Shown: positions 26,501-35,180, counted from the first letter of the stretch. The stretch: 64,000 nt of DNA from Pedobacter sp. ok626 (GCF_900100435.1 NZ_FNEX01000018.1:104161-168160); one strand, 5' to 3'. Numbers and translations: made by a program. Notes: generated from the letters alone by a model not told the origin.

Positions 26501-26832
26501 CTTGGTTTAAGAGAAACATTAATCGTTGTTCTCCCGTTGATTACAATACCTCTTTGGGTTTCATATCCAATGAAGGAAACCATAATTTTATTAGCTGGAT
26601 TCGATATTTTCAGTGCAAAATTCCCTTCTATGTCTGTAGACACTCCACCTACTGTCCGGTTATCTTTATCAACTTCTACTACAGAAGCGCCAATAACCCC
26701 AGTTTTATCCTTCGCGTCGGTTACTTTTCCTCGGATGACAACAGCTGTCTGCACCTGCGCGAATGATGATCCTGCCAGTATTAAAATAAAAGCAAAAACA
26801 AGGTAAATGTTCTTAGTAAAAAATCTTTTCAT
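23509..26832 (-). CDS. SusC/RagA-family TonB-dependent transporter (pair 2)
   Basis: A 1107-residue outer-membrane transporter with a signal peptide ending GSSFAQ. It has the classical SusC order: a carboxypeptidase-regulatory-like domain (VIRGKVTDAKDKTGVIGASV, about 30-110), a plug with LQGRLPGVDIAATSGDPGAG, NPLIVVDGMPYET and VLKDAAATAVWGSRASNGV (about 130-250), and a long barrel ending MTIGISARF. No STN domain is present. The gene is flanked by a four-FAS1 lipoprotein gene 21 nt upstream and the partner SusD 19 nt downstream, so all appear co-transcribed from operator B. Confidence 0.94.
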   Translation of the reverse strand: MKRFFTKNIYLVFAFILILAGSSFAQVQTAVVIRGKVTDAKDKTGVIGASVVEVDKDNRTVGGVSTDIEGNFALKISNPANKIMVSFIGYETQRGIVINGRTTINVSLKPSNNSLNEIVIGGKRGTDNGTGMRVDERNRTTAVATIDAKVLEEMQSASIDQALQGRLPGVDIAATSGDPGAGMQIRIRGTSSINGATNPLIVVDGMPYETEIPEDFNFASSDENNYAQLLNIAPSDIKEISVLKDAAATAVWGSRASNGVLIITTKRGTIGKPNITYTFKGSYSKQPSAIPLLNGNQYSTLISEEYYNAGKIFSTTEFAKEFQYDKNDPYNYYNFSNNTNWVDAITRIGYLQDHNVSISGGGERARYYGSLGYFNQQGTTKGTDLGRITARINLDYTVSEKIKFRTDVSYTHISNNQLYTGSKDLGVRQAAYIKMPNQSIYEYDEYGNLTDNYFTPATTAQGFAYYYLRSGNYVLGGTYNPVSMALQASNYQLGDRVTPHFNVQYNVVPGVLTATSDVQFDINNSKITTFLPQIVTGRPVTETISNRASDVDGDQFTVTTKTNLIYTPVLGSKHTFQGLLSLQSNDSRYVSQQAMSANSPSSELSDVTSGGRTANFDLRLYSSVSQTRSVGALISAQYGFLDRYLINVGLRGDGNSRFGPNNRYGLFPSVSARYRLSGEPFMKGVKFIDDLSFRASYGQAGNAPKKDYRFYNTYNTYDYTYLGETGVSSSNLELTNLRWETVTGKNIGLNLNMFDNRVNIDVEVYRNRTTDLFYENLALSNYTGFNSVDMNVGTMDNQGWEFSLNSTLIKNKKWRVDFAFNIAQNQNMLREISPLYPAENNGKITTNGTYKEYLQVGNPFGSFYGFKFKGVYATTEATVAKDADGNDIVGLNGQKKYMKFYANNASINYQFQAGDAIYEDINHDGSIDYKDIVYLGNSNPRYTGGFGPSITFNGNLKVSAFFSFRTGYDLINGTKMATTNMSSYDNQSTAVLRRWKAEGDITDIPRAVYGSTNNYNWLGSSRYVEDASFLRWRTVTVRYDLGKNFLKRVNMKGLSVYVTAENILTLTKYTGQDPEVTTKISGPFSVAIDNSMTPPIKTMTIGISARF

Positions 26833-26853
26833 ATATCTGCTATTTCAGGATAA

Positions 26854-29118
26854 TTAATACTCAAATTTTAAATAACGATCCAGTTGATGGATAACTGCCC
26901 GATTGGACAACACATTACTGTTTGATATCACTACGTTAGCAAGCGGAGCACTGCTCTTCATATCTTTTACTTGCATACTATTCAAACTATTGGTTATGGT
27001 TATATAGGTATCATTACCATTTGAATCCTTAAACAGCGTTTTATAAAGGCCTGACTTTAACCCATCAGGAACAACTGTGTTACCAGAAATAATATGATAT
27101 TGAATAAATCGACTTACTTTAGCTATATCGTTTACATTGGTAGGCGCAAAATTCGGAACCCCTGTACTTATGGTACCTGGAAGGACCTCGTCCTTTACTG
27201 CCTGAACAATAGCTGCATTATTAGGAATAAACACGGTATAGTTGACGCCTAAAGGGACACCATTTATTTCAAAAGTGCCCGCATTATAGAGCTGACTGCT
27301 TTTGAGGTACATTGCAAAATTGTAATACGGATCCGTTGAAACGGTACCCTTTGCAATAATGTGCTGGCTAACCTGTTTTGTGGTAAATGATAGAAATTTA
27401 TTCACATAAAATGCGTAACCATTGCTTGCCTTTCCATCTGCACTACTCATTGCGCTATTTACCGTAACATATTGTTTAGTAACATCAGTGCTATCTAGGG
27501 TACCAGAAGAATAGATTTTAAAATTATCATACTTGATATACTCTCCATTCAGCGTTTCGACGATTCCTGAACCACCTGAAAGCAGATTACTCATTTCACC
27601 ATGCGCAGCAGGAATAACCGCCTGTTGCAGGACACGTTTGAAATCACCATTAGCCGGAATGGTTAATCTTCCAATAACAGTAGAAGAAGCAAGATAATTT
27701 GGGTTGTAATTATACCCAGACGCAATTAGTGTAGCATCGCTCATCAGAATAAGATGCGCTTTGACCTTTGAATTTTTAACCGATGTGTATAAACCGTATT
27801 CGTTTAAGAATGTAGATGTGGTTAGATAAGCAGGATTTAAATATGCCTTTCCGAATACTGTAGAAAACACATCAGGATTTTGAACCTTACTCACTCCATA
27901 AAACAAACCATTACTTAATAACTTTTTATCGAGGATATCACCATTTGCATTAAACTGTGGAACTTCCCCTGTAAGTACTGCTGTAGCATTTGCAAACTTG
28001 CTGGGCCACACCATACTTTTATACATGTGAGCATTCAAAAAATCAATCAAAATCTGTTGGTTATTTAAAAATAAATCTGCCATCGTTTTTCCGGGGTAAT
28101 ACTTGAGCAATACATCCCTTTCATAGGCTAATAACTCTGCATTTCTTGGTACAAATAGAGAGTAAGCCCCTATTTGCGAATTATTCGCCGCTCCGGCCTC
28201 TTCGGTAAAAGATTCGTTGTTTAGAGAAAAACCTAATGATGCATTATAGTATTTTACGTAGACGGAATCTGATTTACCAGATAATACCTGATATCTGTGT
28301 GTCGCTTCGTTACTAGGCGAATAAGTCACAAACAGATCAAGCAACTTTTTAAACTCACTGTACTCATCTTTAGAAGCAACGTATTGATCCAATGTTTTAG
28401 GCGGCTCAATTACATGATCAACCTCATGAATTACCCCATTTTCTGCTACAATATCTTTGTTCTTAACAGCAGCATTCATGATATTAAAACCTGTGTAAGC
28501 TGTATTTGGAAAGAAATAATTATAATCTGCTGCACCAAGTGAAGCTGTAGACATGGCATTAGAAATAAAATACGTGATGTATTTATTATTAAAATTGGTA
28601 TTTATATAAGTTCCGTTACCATTCGAAGAAATAAGCTTTACACTTTTCCCATTTACCTTACCATCATATACAAAATCATAGTAAGTAGTACGGCGTCGAA
28701 AACCAAGATTAGGTTTCCATCCTGTTGCGGATAAATAATCTCCTAAATGATCTGTTTTATTAGCATCATAGGCGAGGGCGTAACGTACAAGACTGGTGGC
28801 TGCAGAATCAGAAAGTTGTTCTATCCCGGTTAGGCCTTTCTCCTGAAAGTAAGCTTTGAATGCATCATCATTTGGAGCAAATAATGTCCAAAAACCTGCC
28901 GTTCCTAATATTTCCTTATATCCAGCTTTATCAATACAAGCCAGGAAACTGCTGAAGTTACCTCGGGCCTGCAGCTGCTGGTATATAGGGTCTCCCAAAG
29001 TTTCGGGACGACCGTAATAAGCATCAAATTCCTTCTTTCTGCAGCTGGCAAAGGCTACAATAAGCGTTAGAATGACAATTAAACGTTTTTTGAAAAGTTT
29101 ATCCATAGCATTTTTCAT
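26854..29118 (-). CDS. Large lipoprotein with four tandem FAS1 (fasciclin) domains
   Basis: A 754-residue lipoprotein with lipobox AFASC and mature start RKKEFDAYYG. Four FAS1 units can be followed. One is about 40-225 (FWTLFAPNDDAFKAYF and NGVIHEVDHVIEPP). The second is about 235-405 (YSLFVPRNAELLAYE and NGLFYGVSKVQNP). The third is about 415-575 (HLILMSDATLIASGY and YAFYVNKFLSF). The fourth is about 585-754 (YTVFIPNNAAIVQAVKDEV and NRAVIHQLDRYLKF). FAS1 domains mediate adhesion and glycan or protein contact in many organisms; no enzyme function is implied. It is the first gene of the longest operon in the window, immediately ahead of SusC, with a leader of about 170 nt. A role as a surface substrate-binding scaffold is inferred. 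Confidence 0.82.
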   Translation of the reverse strand: MKNAMDKLFKKRLIVILTLIVAFASCRKKEFDAYYGRPETLGDPIYQQLQARGNFSSFLACIDKAGYKEILGTAGFWTLFAPNDDAFKAYFQEKGLTGIEQLSDSAATSLVRYALAYDANKTDHLGDYLSATGWKPNLGFRRRTTYYDFVYDGKVNGKSVKLISSNGNGTYINTNFNNKYITYFISNAMSTASLGAADYNYFFPNTAYTGFNIMNAAVKNKDIVAENGVIHEVDHVIEPPKTLDQYVASKDEYSEFKKLLDLFVTYSPSNEATHRYQVLSGKSDSVYVKYYNASLGFSLNNESFTEEAGAANNSQIGAYSLFVPRNAELLAYERDVLLKYYPGKTMADLFLNNQQILIDFLNAHMYKSMVWPSKFANATAVLTGEVPQFNANGDILDKKLLSNGLFYGVSKVQNPDVFSTVFGKAYLNPAYLTTSTFLNEYGLYTSVKNSKVKAHLILMSDATLIASGYNYNPNYLASSTVIGRLTIPANGDFKRVLQQAVIPAAHGEMSNLLSGGSGIVETLNGEYIKYDNFKIYSSGTLDSTDVTKQYVTVNSAMSSADGKASNGYAFYVNKFLSFTTKQVSQHIIAKGTVSTDPYYNFAMYLKSSQLYNAGTFEINGVPLGVNYTVFIPNNAAIVQAVKDEVLPGTISTGVPNFAPTNVNDIAKVSRFIQYHIISGNTVVPDGLKSGLYKTLFKDSNGNDTYITITNSLNSMQVKDMKSSAPLANVVISNSNVLSNRAVIHQLDRYLKFEY

Positions 29119-29167
29119 TGAAAAAACGCCTTAATAACTAACTGATTAGTAAGCAACAAGAATCTGA

Positions 29168-29202
29168 AATCAACAATAAACCTGCGCAGACGCGTGTTGA
29201 TT
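29168..29202 (-). other. Hairpin in the 5' leader of the FAS1/SusCD operon
   Basis: AATCAACA (29168-29175) and TGTTGATT (29195-29202) form a perfect 8-bp stem around a 19-nt loop that itself contains the palindrome CTGCGCAG (29182-29189). It lies about 50-85 nt before the start codon of the first FAS1 gene, inside the predicted transcript. It could be a regulatory leader structure. The function is unknown. Confidence 0.4.
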
Positions 29203-29297
29203 CCAAGAAAGAAAGTAGAAGTTTTTACATACAGTTTTATTTGGTTATTAACGGCTGTTGACTCGTGTTAGGTTATTGGTTATTTGGTTATTTAAAT

Positions 29298-29343
29298 TAA
29301 ATTTAGCTGATCAGCGATCTTGCGGCAACCTGCCTCATCCTGC
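29298..29343 (-). promoter_or_regulatory. PUL operator/promoter B (FAS1-SusCD-GH115 operon)
   Basis: On the minus strand CAGGATGAGGCAGGTTG (within 29325-29343) is followed after 20 bp by TAAATTTA (29298-29305), a good -7 box. The start codon at 29118 is about 207 bp from the operator, giving the longest leader of the six promoters. Confidence 0.8.
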
Positions 29344-29499
29344 TTTAGCTTTTCAAATCACTTAATTTAAAGCACATACAATAAATAATCGTTCTATAGA
29401 CGTTTATAAGCCGTTTTTCATTCAAAAAAAAATGAAAGTATTCTTATATTTTTTTCGAATGAACTGAAACTTTGCTGGTAATAGGGGGATTTTTACGCA

Positions 29500-29529
29500 A
29501 AAGAACCGACAAATATTTATCGGTTCTTT
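29500..29529 (-). terminator. Probable terminator after the GH106 operon
   Basis: AAAGAACCGA (29500-29509) and TCGGTTCTTT (29520-29529) form a perfect 10-bp stem with a 10-nt AT-rich loop, 70 bp beyond the GH106 stop codon. The run of T after the stem is short, so termination strength is uncertain. Confidence 0.55.
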
Positions 29530-29598
29530 GCATCATTTGATATGATCTTATCAAAATAAAAGGAGAATAGGACAACAAAGCCTAAAGAGATGCAATTT

Positions 29599-32388
29599 TT
29601 AGAAATAAGGGGTAATCGTAACCGGGCCAATCAGCCCAGATGGCATTACCGACCAATTTGAAGCGTCAAATGGTTTATAGTTTATATTCACAAAATTGAT
29701 CTCATGATAGTTTCTCCACTGGATCTTTTTCTGATCCATATAACGAATGCGATTGGCCATCAGATTAACCATTTCAACTTTAATGGTATTGGTCCCCACT
29801 TTCAAATACTTGCCTATACGAGCCTGAAAAGGAAGACTCCATAAGATGCCAACTTCCTGCCCATTGATCCAAACCCTGGCACTTTCATCAACCTGATTCA
29901 GATTTAACAGGTACTCTTTGGCAGTTTTCCCTTTTAGCGTAAAACTACTGGTATATACTCCTGTACCCGAAAAATCCTGAAGTTTGGGATCGGCAAGACT
30001 AGTCCAGGAAACCAGCTTATCCAATTTTTGATCAGATGGTAATTCTGGTCCTCCAGTAGTAAAATGCAAGGACCAGGCATTATTTAATTCAACTTGCTCC
30101 CCAGGTTTATTCAAGTACGTCCATGTTGTAGTACCAGAAGGGCCTTTTTCCATTACCTTAAGGATCATTGCTTCGCCAGAACGCATTTGCAGCCTTACTT
30201 TCAACTGTCCATCTTTAACACTTGTTGCTGCAAGTCCTGATGCCCCACTTTGCGGATCCATGATCAATACACTACCATTCGCATTAATTGGTAATTCCGT
30301 ATCCACATCATTATCGGTATGGTTAACTATATAATAGTATTTACCACCAACAAAGCTTCGACGGATAAACTGCAAGCCCGTATCGGTTAACTCTTCCCGC
30401 TCAACGGATTTATAAGCTAAAGCTTTTTCCACGTCCGAAGCCAACAATACTACTCCCTTACCCGTTTTAAATTGCTTTACACCATTTCCAACATCCGAAA
30501 AACTCAATTTGGACAGCATGATTTTCAGTTGCGTTCTGCGTTCCTCCAAGTTGTTTAAGCCCGGAACATCCTTTGGCAACTCCTGAAAAATCACAGTTGC
30601 TCCATCATTTGCCAACTGAATCGCTTTACTTAAGGTTTCCAGACTAATCATTGTACATGCTGGAATCACCAAGACTTTGTAAGCTGAACCCTCATTCACC
30701 GTATTTACCAGTCCATTCTGAGTGGTAGATTGCGCCAATAACCGATCCGATGCAAAATCAAAAGAGTAACCAGACTTTGCCATCCCTTTCGCTAATTTAT
30801 AAAATGCTGTAGGGTGCAACCACTCATCGATATTATGTACTTTAACAGCCAAATCCATCCCTTTTGCAACATTCCATACATCATATACCGGCCAGTAAAT
30901 TAATAGTTCATTATCGGGTTTACCCGATTGAAGGATAGACTGGCAACGGGTAATGTAATTGGTTAATCCACCAAGATGTGGCCACAAGCTATTACTTGGT
31001 GTAAACTCTACAGAAGCATAAAAAAGCCAGCCCGGCCAAACTGCGTCTTCAGGAGAATTAGTGGTACCGTGAAAAAAGATATGGTTCACGCCTGAAAGAA
31101 ACAACTGTTCCGCCTCAGGCTTACATTGCGAATAGGAAGTTTTAAAATGCTCAGTTAGCCAGGTAAAAGTTTCAGAAGAAACTAGTTTTTTACCTCCTGT
31201 ATGTGCTGCAGAAGAAGCAAACTTACACATCATCGGATCAGGATCTACATTCCTAATGTCCGCACTATCTCTGCGAAGTCCAGGGATAGGGAAATAACTA
31301 GAGCCAAAGGTTTCCGTCTCCGGAATATCTACCGCAGCATAAAGATCCAGCAAATTCCCTGGAGAACCATGGGATTGATTCCTGGTAATTGATTGATAGC
31401 GATGTGCCCAATCCGTCCAGTTATGGGTAAAATTGAACAGCAACAAATCACTCATCGTTTCTCTGTAGTCTGATTTCAGACGGGCAACGCTTTCACTGGT
31501 AGAATCTTCCCCTACCAACTCCATCAGATACTTTTTTAAATCGTAGCCTCTGTTTTTTTTAAATTCATCAAAAAAGGTTGGTGTCCAGTTTGCCCCATAA
31601 ACTTCGTAGCTGTCGTTAAAGAAGGCTCTTACTCCCTGTGATTTATTCCCAAAGGCATTGTCAAAGCGGCTCAAATAATTCGTTACCGAGTTTTTATCCA
31701 AATGGTCTACTGTAAGCCCTTCGCCCCCTGGCGCTGCACGTTTCACTGCCTGACGGGTTTTACCCACAAAGGCGGCATACAATTGCCAGTTTCCCTTTCC
31801 AGCTGTCCAGTTCAACCCTCCATTGGCATCAACTTTATCAAATAAGTCCAATAGCTCTCCATTACTTCCATAAGCAGTAACAGCCTGTAATTTGGCGACA
31901 TCCTGTCTTGCTTCTTTTACTTTGATCGCTTCTGTTAGCTTTTGACCTGATTTCAGTTCATACTGCTGCACAATTAGTTTTGTAGCTGCATCCTCAGGTT
32001 TCACCATCGGACCACCAAAAGGCCAACCTGTTCCGGTATTCATATCAACGCCCATACCTAGTGCATTGGATTTTTGAACCGTATAGCGAAGCATTTCCAC
32101 CCATTTTGGAGATAAGAAATCAATGTACCGTTTCTCAAAACCCACAGCCCCATATATTGGTGTAATTTCCACCCCACCAATACCAGCTTGCTGATATTGA
32201 GTCAATACTTTACTGATATTATCTTCCCCTACCGCATTCCCCATCCACCACCAGCGAGTCCAGGGTTTCATCTGTTTCTCAACCCTCGGCCAGGGTGCTG
32301 ATGGCTTAATATTGTTTTGTGCCACTGCGCCATCAAATAACAATACACCAATGACCAATGCAGTTAGTGTTGATCTTAACTTCATCAT
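29599..32388 (-). CDS. GH106 alpha-L-rhamnosidase
   Basis: A 929-residue exported enzyme (signal peptide ending DGAVAQ). The GH106 signature begins PWTRWWWMGNAVGEDNISK and continues GIGGVEITPIYG and MGVDMNTGTGWPFGGPMV. The (beta/alpha)8 core includes FFNDSYEVYGANWTPTFFDE and SSETFTWLTEHF, and a C-terminal beta-sandwich (ARVWINGQEVGILWSLPF) closes the protein. GH106 enzymes release alpha-linked L-rhamnose, typically from rhamnogalacturonan I or II. It is the last gene of a five-gene operon. Its ATG immediately follows the stop of the L-rhamnose mutarotase gene (TAAATGATG), which ties the released sugar to its first intracellular step. Confidence 0.93.
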   Translation of the reverse strand: MMKLRSTLTALVIGVLLFDGAVAQNNIKPSAPWPRVEKQMKPWTRWWWMGNAVGEDNISKVLTQYQQAGIGGVEITPIYGAVGFEKRYIDFLSPKWVEMLRYTVQKSNALGMGVDMNTGTGWPFGGPMVKPEDAATKLIVQQYELKSGQKLTEAIKVKEARQDVAKLQAVTAYGSNGELLDLFDKVDANGGLNWTAGKGNWQLYAAFVGKTRQAVKRAAPGGEGLTVDHLDKNSVTNYLSRFDNAFGNKSQGVRAFFNDSYEVYGANWTPTFFDEFKKNRGYDLKKYLMELVGEDSTSESVARLKSDYRETMSDLLLFNFTHNWTDWAHRYQSITRNQSHGSPGNLLDLYAAVDIPETETFGSSYFPIPGLRRDSADIRNVDPDPMMCKFASSAAHTGGKKLVSSETFTWLTEHFKTSYSQCKPEAEQLFLSGVNHIFFHGTTNSPEDAVWPGWLFYASVEFTPSNSLWPHLGGLTNYITRCQSILQSGKPDNELLIYWPVYDVWNVAKGMDLAVKVHNIDEWLHPTAFYKLAKGMAKSGYSFDFASDRLLAQSTTQNGLVNTVNEGSAYKVLVIPACTMISLETLSKAIQLANDGATVIFQELPKDVPGLNNLEERRTQLKIMLSKLSFSDVGNGVKQFKTGKGVVLLASDVEKALAYKSVEREELTDTGLQFIRRSFVGGKYYYIVNHTDNDVDTELPINANGSVLIMDPQSGASGLAATSVKDGQLKVRLQMRSGEAMILKVMEKGPSGTTTWTYLNKPGEQVELNNAWSLHFTTGGPELPSDQKLDKLVSWTSLADPKLQDFSGTGVYTSSFTLKGKTAKEYLLNLNQVDESARVWINGQEVGILWSLPFQARIGKYLKVGTNTIKVEMVNLMANRIRYMDQKKIQWRNYHEINFVNINYKPFDASNWSVMPSGLIGPVTITPYF

Positions 32389-32700
32389 TTAATCCAGGTG
32401 AAACACCTGCTCCAATCTTACACTCACCGGCGAATTATCCGGATTGGTTTCCATAATATCGGCCATATAAGCCCACCATTTTTGCACAATCGCTGTAGTA
32501 CCCAGGTCTTGTGATGACGCCCCATCCTGTTGCTGCACCGCAAACAAGGTATTGGTTTCTTCATCCAGAAAAATAGAATAATCACTTACTCCATTCTGCT
32601 TTAACAAGGCTGCCAAGTCTGGCCATATTTCATCATGTCTTTTTTTATATTCCGCTTTAGCACCTGCTTTAAGCTTCATTTTAAATGCAATCTTCGACAT
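32389..32700 (-). CDS. rhaM: L-rhamnose mutarotase
   Basis: A 103-residue protein without a signal peptide, so cytoplasmic. It has the full length and signature of RhaM: KKRHDEIWPDL with the catalytic His22, and QKWWAYMADIMETNPDNSP near the C-terminus. It interconverts the alpha and beta anomers of L-rhamnose to feed the isomerase. It is the only clearly cytoplasmic metabolic enzyme in the window. The L-rhamnose isomerase, kinase and aldolase genes are not here and must be elsewhere. The gene sits 6 nt after GH31 and directly abuts GH106, indicating tight co-expression with rhamnosidase. Confidence 0.95.
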   Translation of the reverse strand: MSKIAFKMKLKAGAKAEYKKRHDEIWPDLAALLKQNGVSDYSIFLDEETNTLFAVQQQDGASSQDLGTTAIVQKWWAYMADIMETNPDNSPVSVRLEQVFHLD

Positions 32701-32706
32701 ATTTAT

Positions 32707-35157
32707 CTAGTTTATTTGAATAACCATAGTTGCTGTATTTCCATTTTTTGATTTTACCCAAAGTAACCGTGCTGCGGTATCGTAATACCAACCCGGAGAT
32801 TTTTCAAGATCGGCTTTATTGTTCAATTGTTTTAATCCTTCACCATTTTCAATCACAGCTTTAGGTTGATTGGCTAAGTTCCAGTGAACTTTAGCTAAAT
32901 AAGTATGAAATGTAGGTTTAAACGATCCTGTAGGTTTTGCAATAGTCAATTCTAAAGCATTTGCAGATTGCGCCGCAGTGATACGGGTTAAGGCAGAGCT
33001 TCCTTTTTGATAGTTTAAACTTAATCCATCATCTTCATACAGGTTATAAGCCAAGGCTCCGTGCGGAAAAATATCCAACGTAATTAAATCTATTGCTTTT
33101 TCACCACTGTATAACATTTCTGGCTGCATCGGAATAATTCCGCCGCCCTTTACAAACAAAGGAATAGTATCTAATGGCGCAACGACATTCACATAGCTGG
33201 CACCACTGTATTGCTTCCCTGTCCAATAGTCAAACCAAGTGCCTTTTGGCAAATATACCGTGCGGGTAATGGCACCTTTAGTTGTTACCGGAGCCACCAT
33301 TAAGTGATCGCCAAGCATATATTGATCTGCAATCTCATAAACATTTTCATCATCCTGGTGATCCAATACCAATGCACGCATCATTGGTACACCACTTTGA
33401 TATTGCTGATGCATACCCGTGTACAAGTAAGGGATCATGCGATAACGCAATACATCATATTTTTTAAAATTACGCAAGGCATCTTCTCCATACTTCCAGG
33501 GCTCTTTATAACCTGGATGGTCCATTCCGAAAACCATGGCAATTGGGCTGAACATGCCAAACTGTACCCAACGGATGTACAACTCAGGATCTGCCTGATG
33601 CTCAAAACCACCCATGCAATGTGCCCATGAGCCGATGCCAGAAAGACCAATATTTAATCCTGCCTTGATTACAGGGGCGAAATATTGCCATTCACTAGGC
33701 CAATCACCTGCAAAAATATATGGATAACGTTGAATTCCGGAATATCCCTCCCTGGTTTGATTTAAACCTCTCATCCCGTTAAACTTCTGAAACTCTTCAA
33801 AGGGTGCTTTGGCATAGGCTATAGGAAATACATTGTGCAGACGCTCTGCATCTTTACCTGTTGGACCAATCTTTTCACTTTCATTCGCCAAAGCGCCAAA
33901 GGCACTACCTTCATCTGTCTTTAAAAACTTTGCACCTATAGATGCGACACGTTTCACTCCATTATCCCACCACCAATCAACGGCCTTTTGATCGAAGAAA
34001 TTAACAAACTCGCCGGGCTTTCCATTTTCAGGATAAGTATAGCCCTTTTCTCTGGCCTGATCGAGGAGGTTCAGTTTTTTGGCATTGTCAAATCTGGGAC
34101 GGATATGTAAGCCGACCATCTTATAGCCCATCGCATAAATACTATCGAACATAGATTTTGGATTTTTAAAGGTTTCGCGCCATTCAAAAGAAGTAGCGCC
34201 CTTACCACCATTCTCACCAAATAGTCGCCAGGTAGAATCCAGCCAAAGTAAATCGACAGGAATCCCCAGTTCTCTATATTTTTTAGCCAATGCTACTACG
34301 TACTGATCAGATGTCAATGCTTCATGACTCCATGTGCCCCCACTATAAGTGCCGGCATGTAGACCTAAGGCAAACTGGGGCAACATAGGCGATTTGCCCG
34401 TGATGTCCGTATAACTGCCAAGGATCGTTTTAAATGTTGGTCCATAAATGAAATAATAATCCAATTCTCCATCCACAGCTTTAAAGCTATACTGATCTTT
34501 TTTGCTTGCTCCCATATCCCATTCTGTCGCAAATGTATTGTGAAAGAAAATACCATAACCTCGCGTACTCATGAAGAATGGAACTGGGCTGTAATTAGCT
34601 TCTAAAATATTATAAGCACCAATAGCGTGTGGCAACCCCTTACCTCTGCCTACATTCAAAGTTACTTTCTTACTTCTACGGTCCAGAAAATCCATACGTT
34701 CCCCAAAGCCAAAGAAATGCTCATCAGCCGCTAGTTTTTTATTGGCGCTTACCGCATCTCCTTGCTTAAGCAAAGCAGTCTGTTCATCTTCAGAAAGAAG
34801 CTTACCAGTTTTATCAAAAACGATTATGCGAAAAGGAGCCTTGTACACTTTAATGTTCAGACTACTTGTACTCAGCAAAAAGTGATCATTTTTATCTATC
34901 GTTTGGACAGGTACAATCGGCCAATCGTAGCGACTCACCATCAGCTGTTCATTTACTTCAAATTTTCCGCTCCAACTGGCCCTAACCCTAAATACACCGG
35001 GAGCACAAAACTCAAGTTTTACTTGTGTACTTGTGGTAGAGAATGAAATCTCATTTCCTTCTTTTTTAAAGCCAGATTTGTAGCTGCCAGCACTTTGGCC
35101 ATTCACTAGAAATGGAATAAGCAACAGAAAAGCCGACTTTATGATTTTTTTAAACAT
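32707..35157 (-). CDS. GH31 family alpha-glycosidase
   Basis: An 816-residue exported enzyme (signal peptide ending LVNGQ). It has the GH31 N-terminal beta-sandwich, including FFGFGERMDFLDRR, and a catalytic barrel with nucleophile D415 in FLKTDEGSAFG and acid/base D485 in FAGDWPSEW. SWAHCMGGFEHQADPELYIRW follows, then the C-terminal beta domains (LMVAPVTTKGAITRTVYLPKG). GH31 includes alpha-xylosidases, alpha-glucosidases and alpha-galactosidases. The sequence context GDWPSEW does not let me choose. It is placed between GH105 and RhaM in the rhamnogalacturonan operon, so an alpha-linked side-chain sugar of pectin is the likely target. Confidence 0.9.
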   Translation of the reverse strand: MFKKIIKSAFLLLIPFLVNGQSAGSYKSGFKKEGNEISFSTTSTQVKLEFCAPGVFRVRASWSGKFEVNEQLMVSRYDWPIVPVQTIDKNDHFLLSTSSLNIKVYKAPFRIIVFDKTGKLLSEDEQTALLKQGDAVSANKKLAADEHFFGFGERMDFLDRRSKKVTLNVGRGKGLPHAIGAYNILEANYSPVPFFMSTRGYGIFFHNTFATEWDMGASKKDQYSFKAVDGELDYYFIYGPTFKTILGSYTDITGKSPMLPQFALGLHAGTYSGGTWSHEALTSDQYVVALAKKYRELGIPVDLLWLDSTWRLFGENGGKGATSFEWRETFKNPKSMFDSIYAMGYKMVGLHIRPRFDNAKKLNLLDQAREKGYTYPENGKPGEFVNFFDQKAVDWWWDNGVKRVASIGAKFLKTDEGSAFGALANESEKIGPTGKDAERLHNVFPIAYAKAPFEEFQKFNGMRGLNQTREGYSGIQRYPYIFAGDWPSEWQYFAPVIKAGLNIGLSGIGSWAHCMGGFEHQADPELYIRWVQFGMFSPIAMVFGMDHPGYKEPWKYGEDALRNFKKYDVLRYRMIPYLYTGMHQQYQSGVPMMRALVLDHQDDENVYEIADQYMLGDHLMVAPVTTKGAITRTVYLPKGTWFDYWTGKQYSGASYVNVVAPLDTIPLFVKGGGIIPMQPEMLYSGEKAIDLITLDIFPHGALAYNLYEDDGLSLNYQKGSSALTRITAAQSANALELTIAKPTGSFKPTFHTYLAKVHWNLANQPKAVIENGEGLKQLNNKADLEKSPGWYYDTAARLLWVKSKNGNTATMVIQIN

Positions 35158-35180
35158 GATATAATTTAAGCGCTGACGTT

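Larger units (their letters stand above)
29119..29598. other. 480-bp intergenic region: promoter B with long leader, and terminator of the rhamnose operon
   Basis: No convincing gene is present. The left part is the leader of the FAS1/SusCD operon. It holds a hairpin (29168-29202) and AATAACC-type short repeats near the predicted transcription start (29271-29292). Operator B lies at 29325-29343. The right part is AT-rich and ends in an inverted repeat (29500-29529) that probably terminates the GH106 operon arriving from the right. Confidence 0.6.

Noticed and set aside
29243..29292. Possible CRISPR array from the GGTTATT repeats
   Set aside because: Units are only 7 bp with almost no spacers and no cas genes are present.
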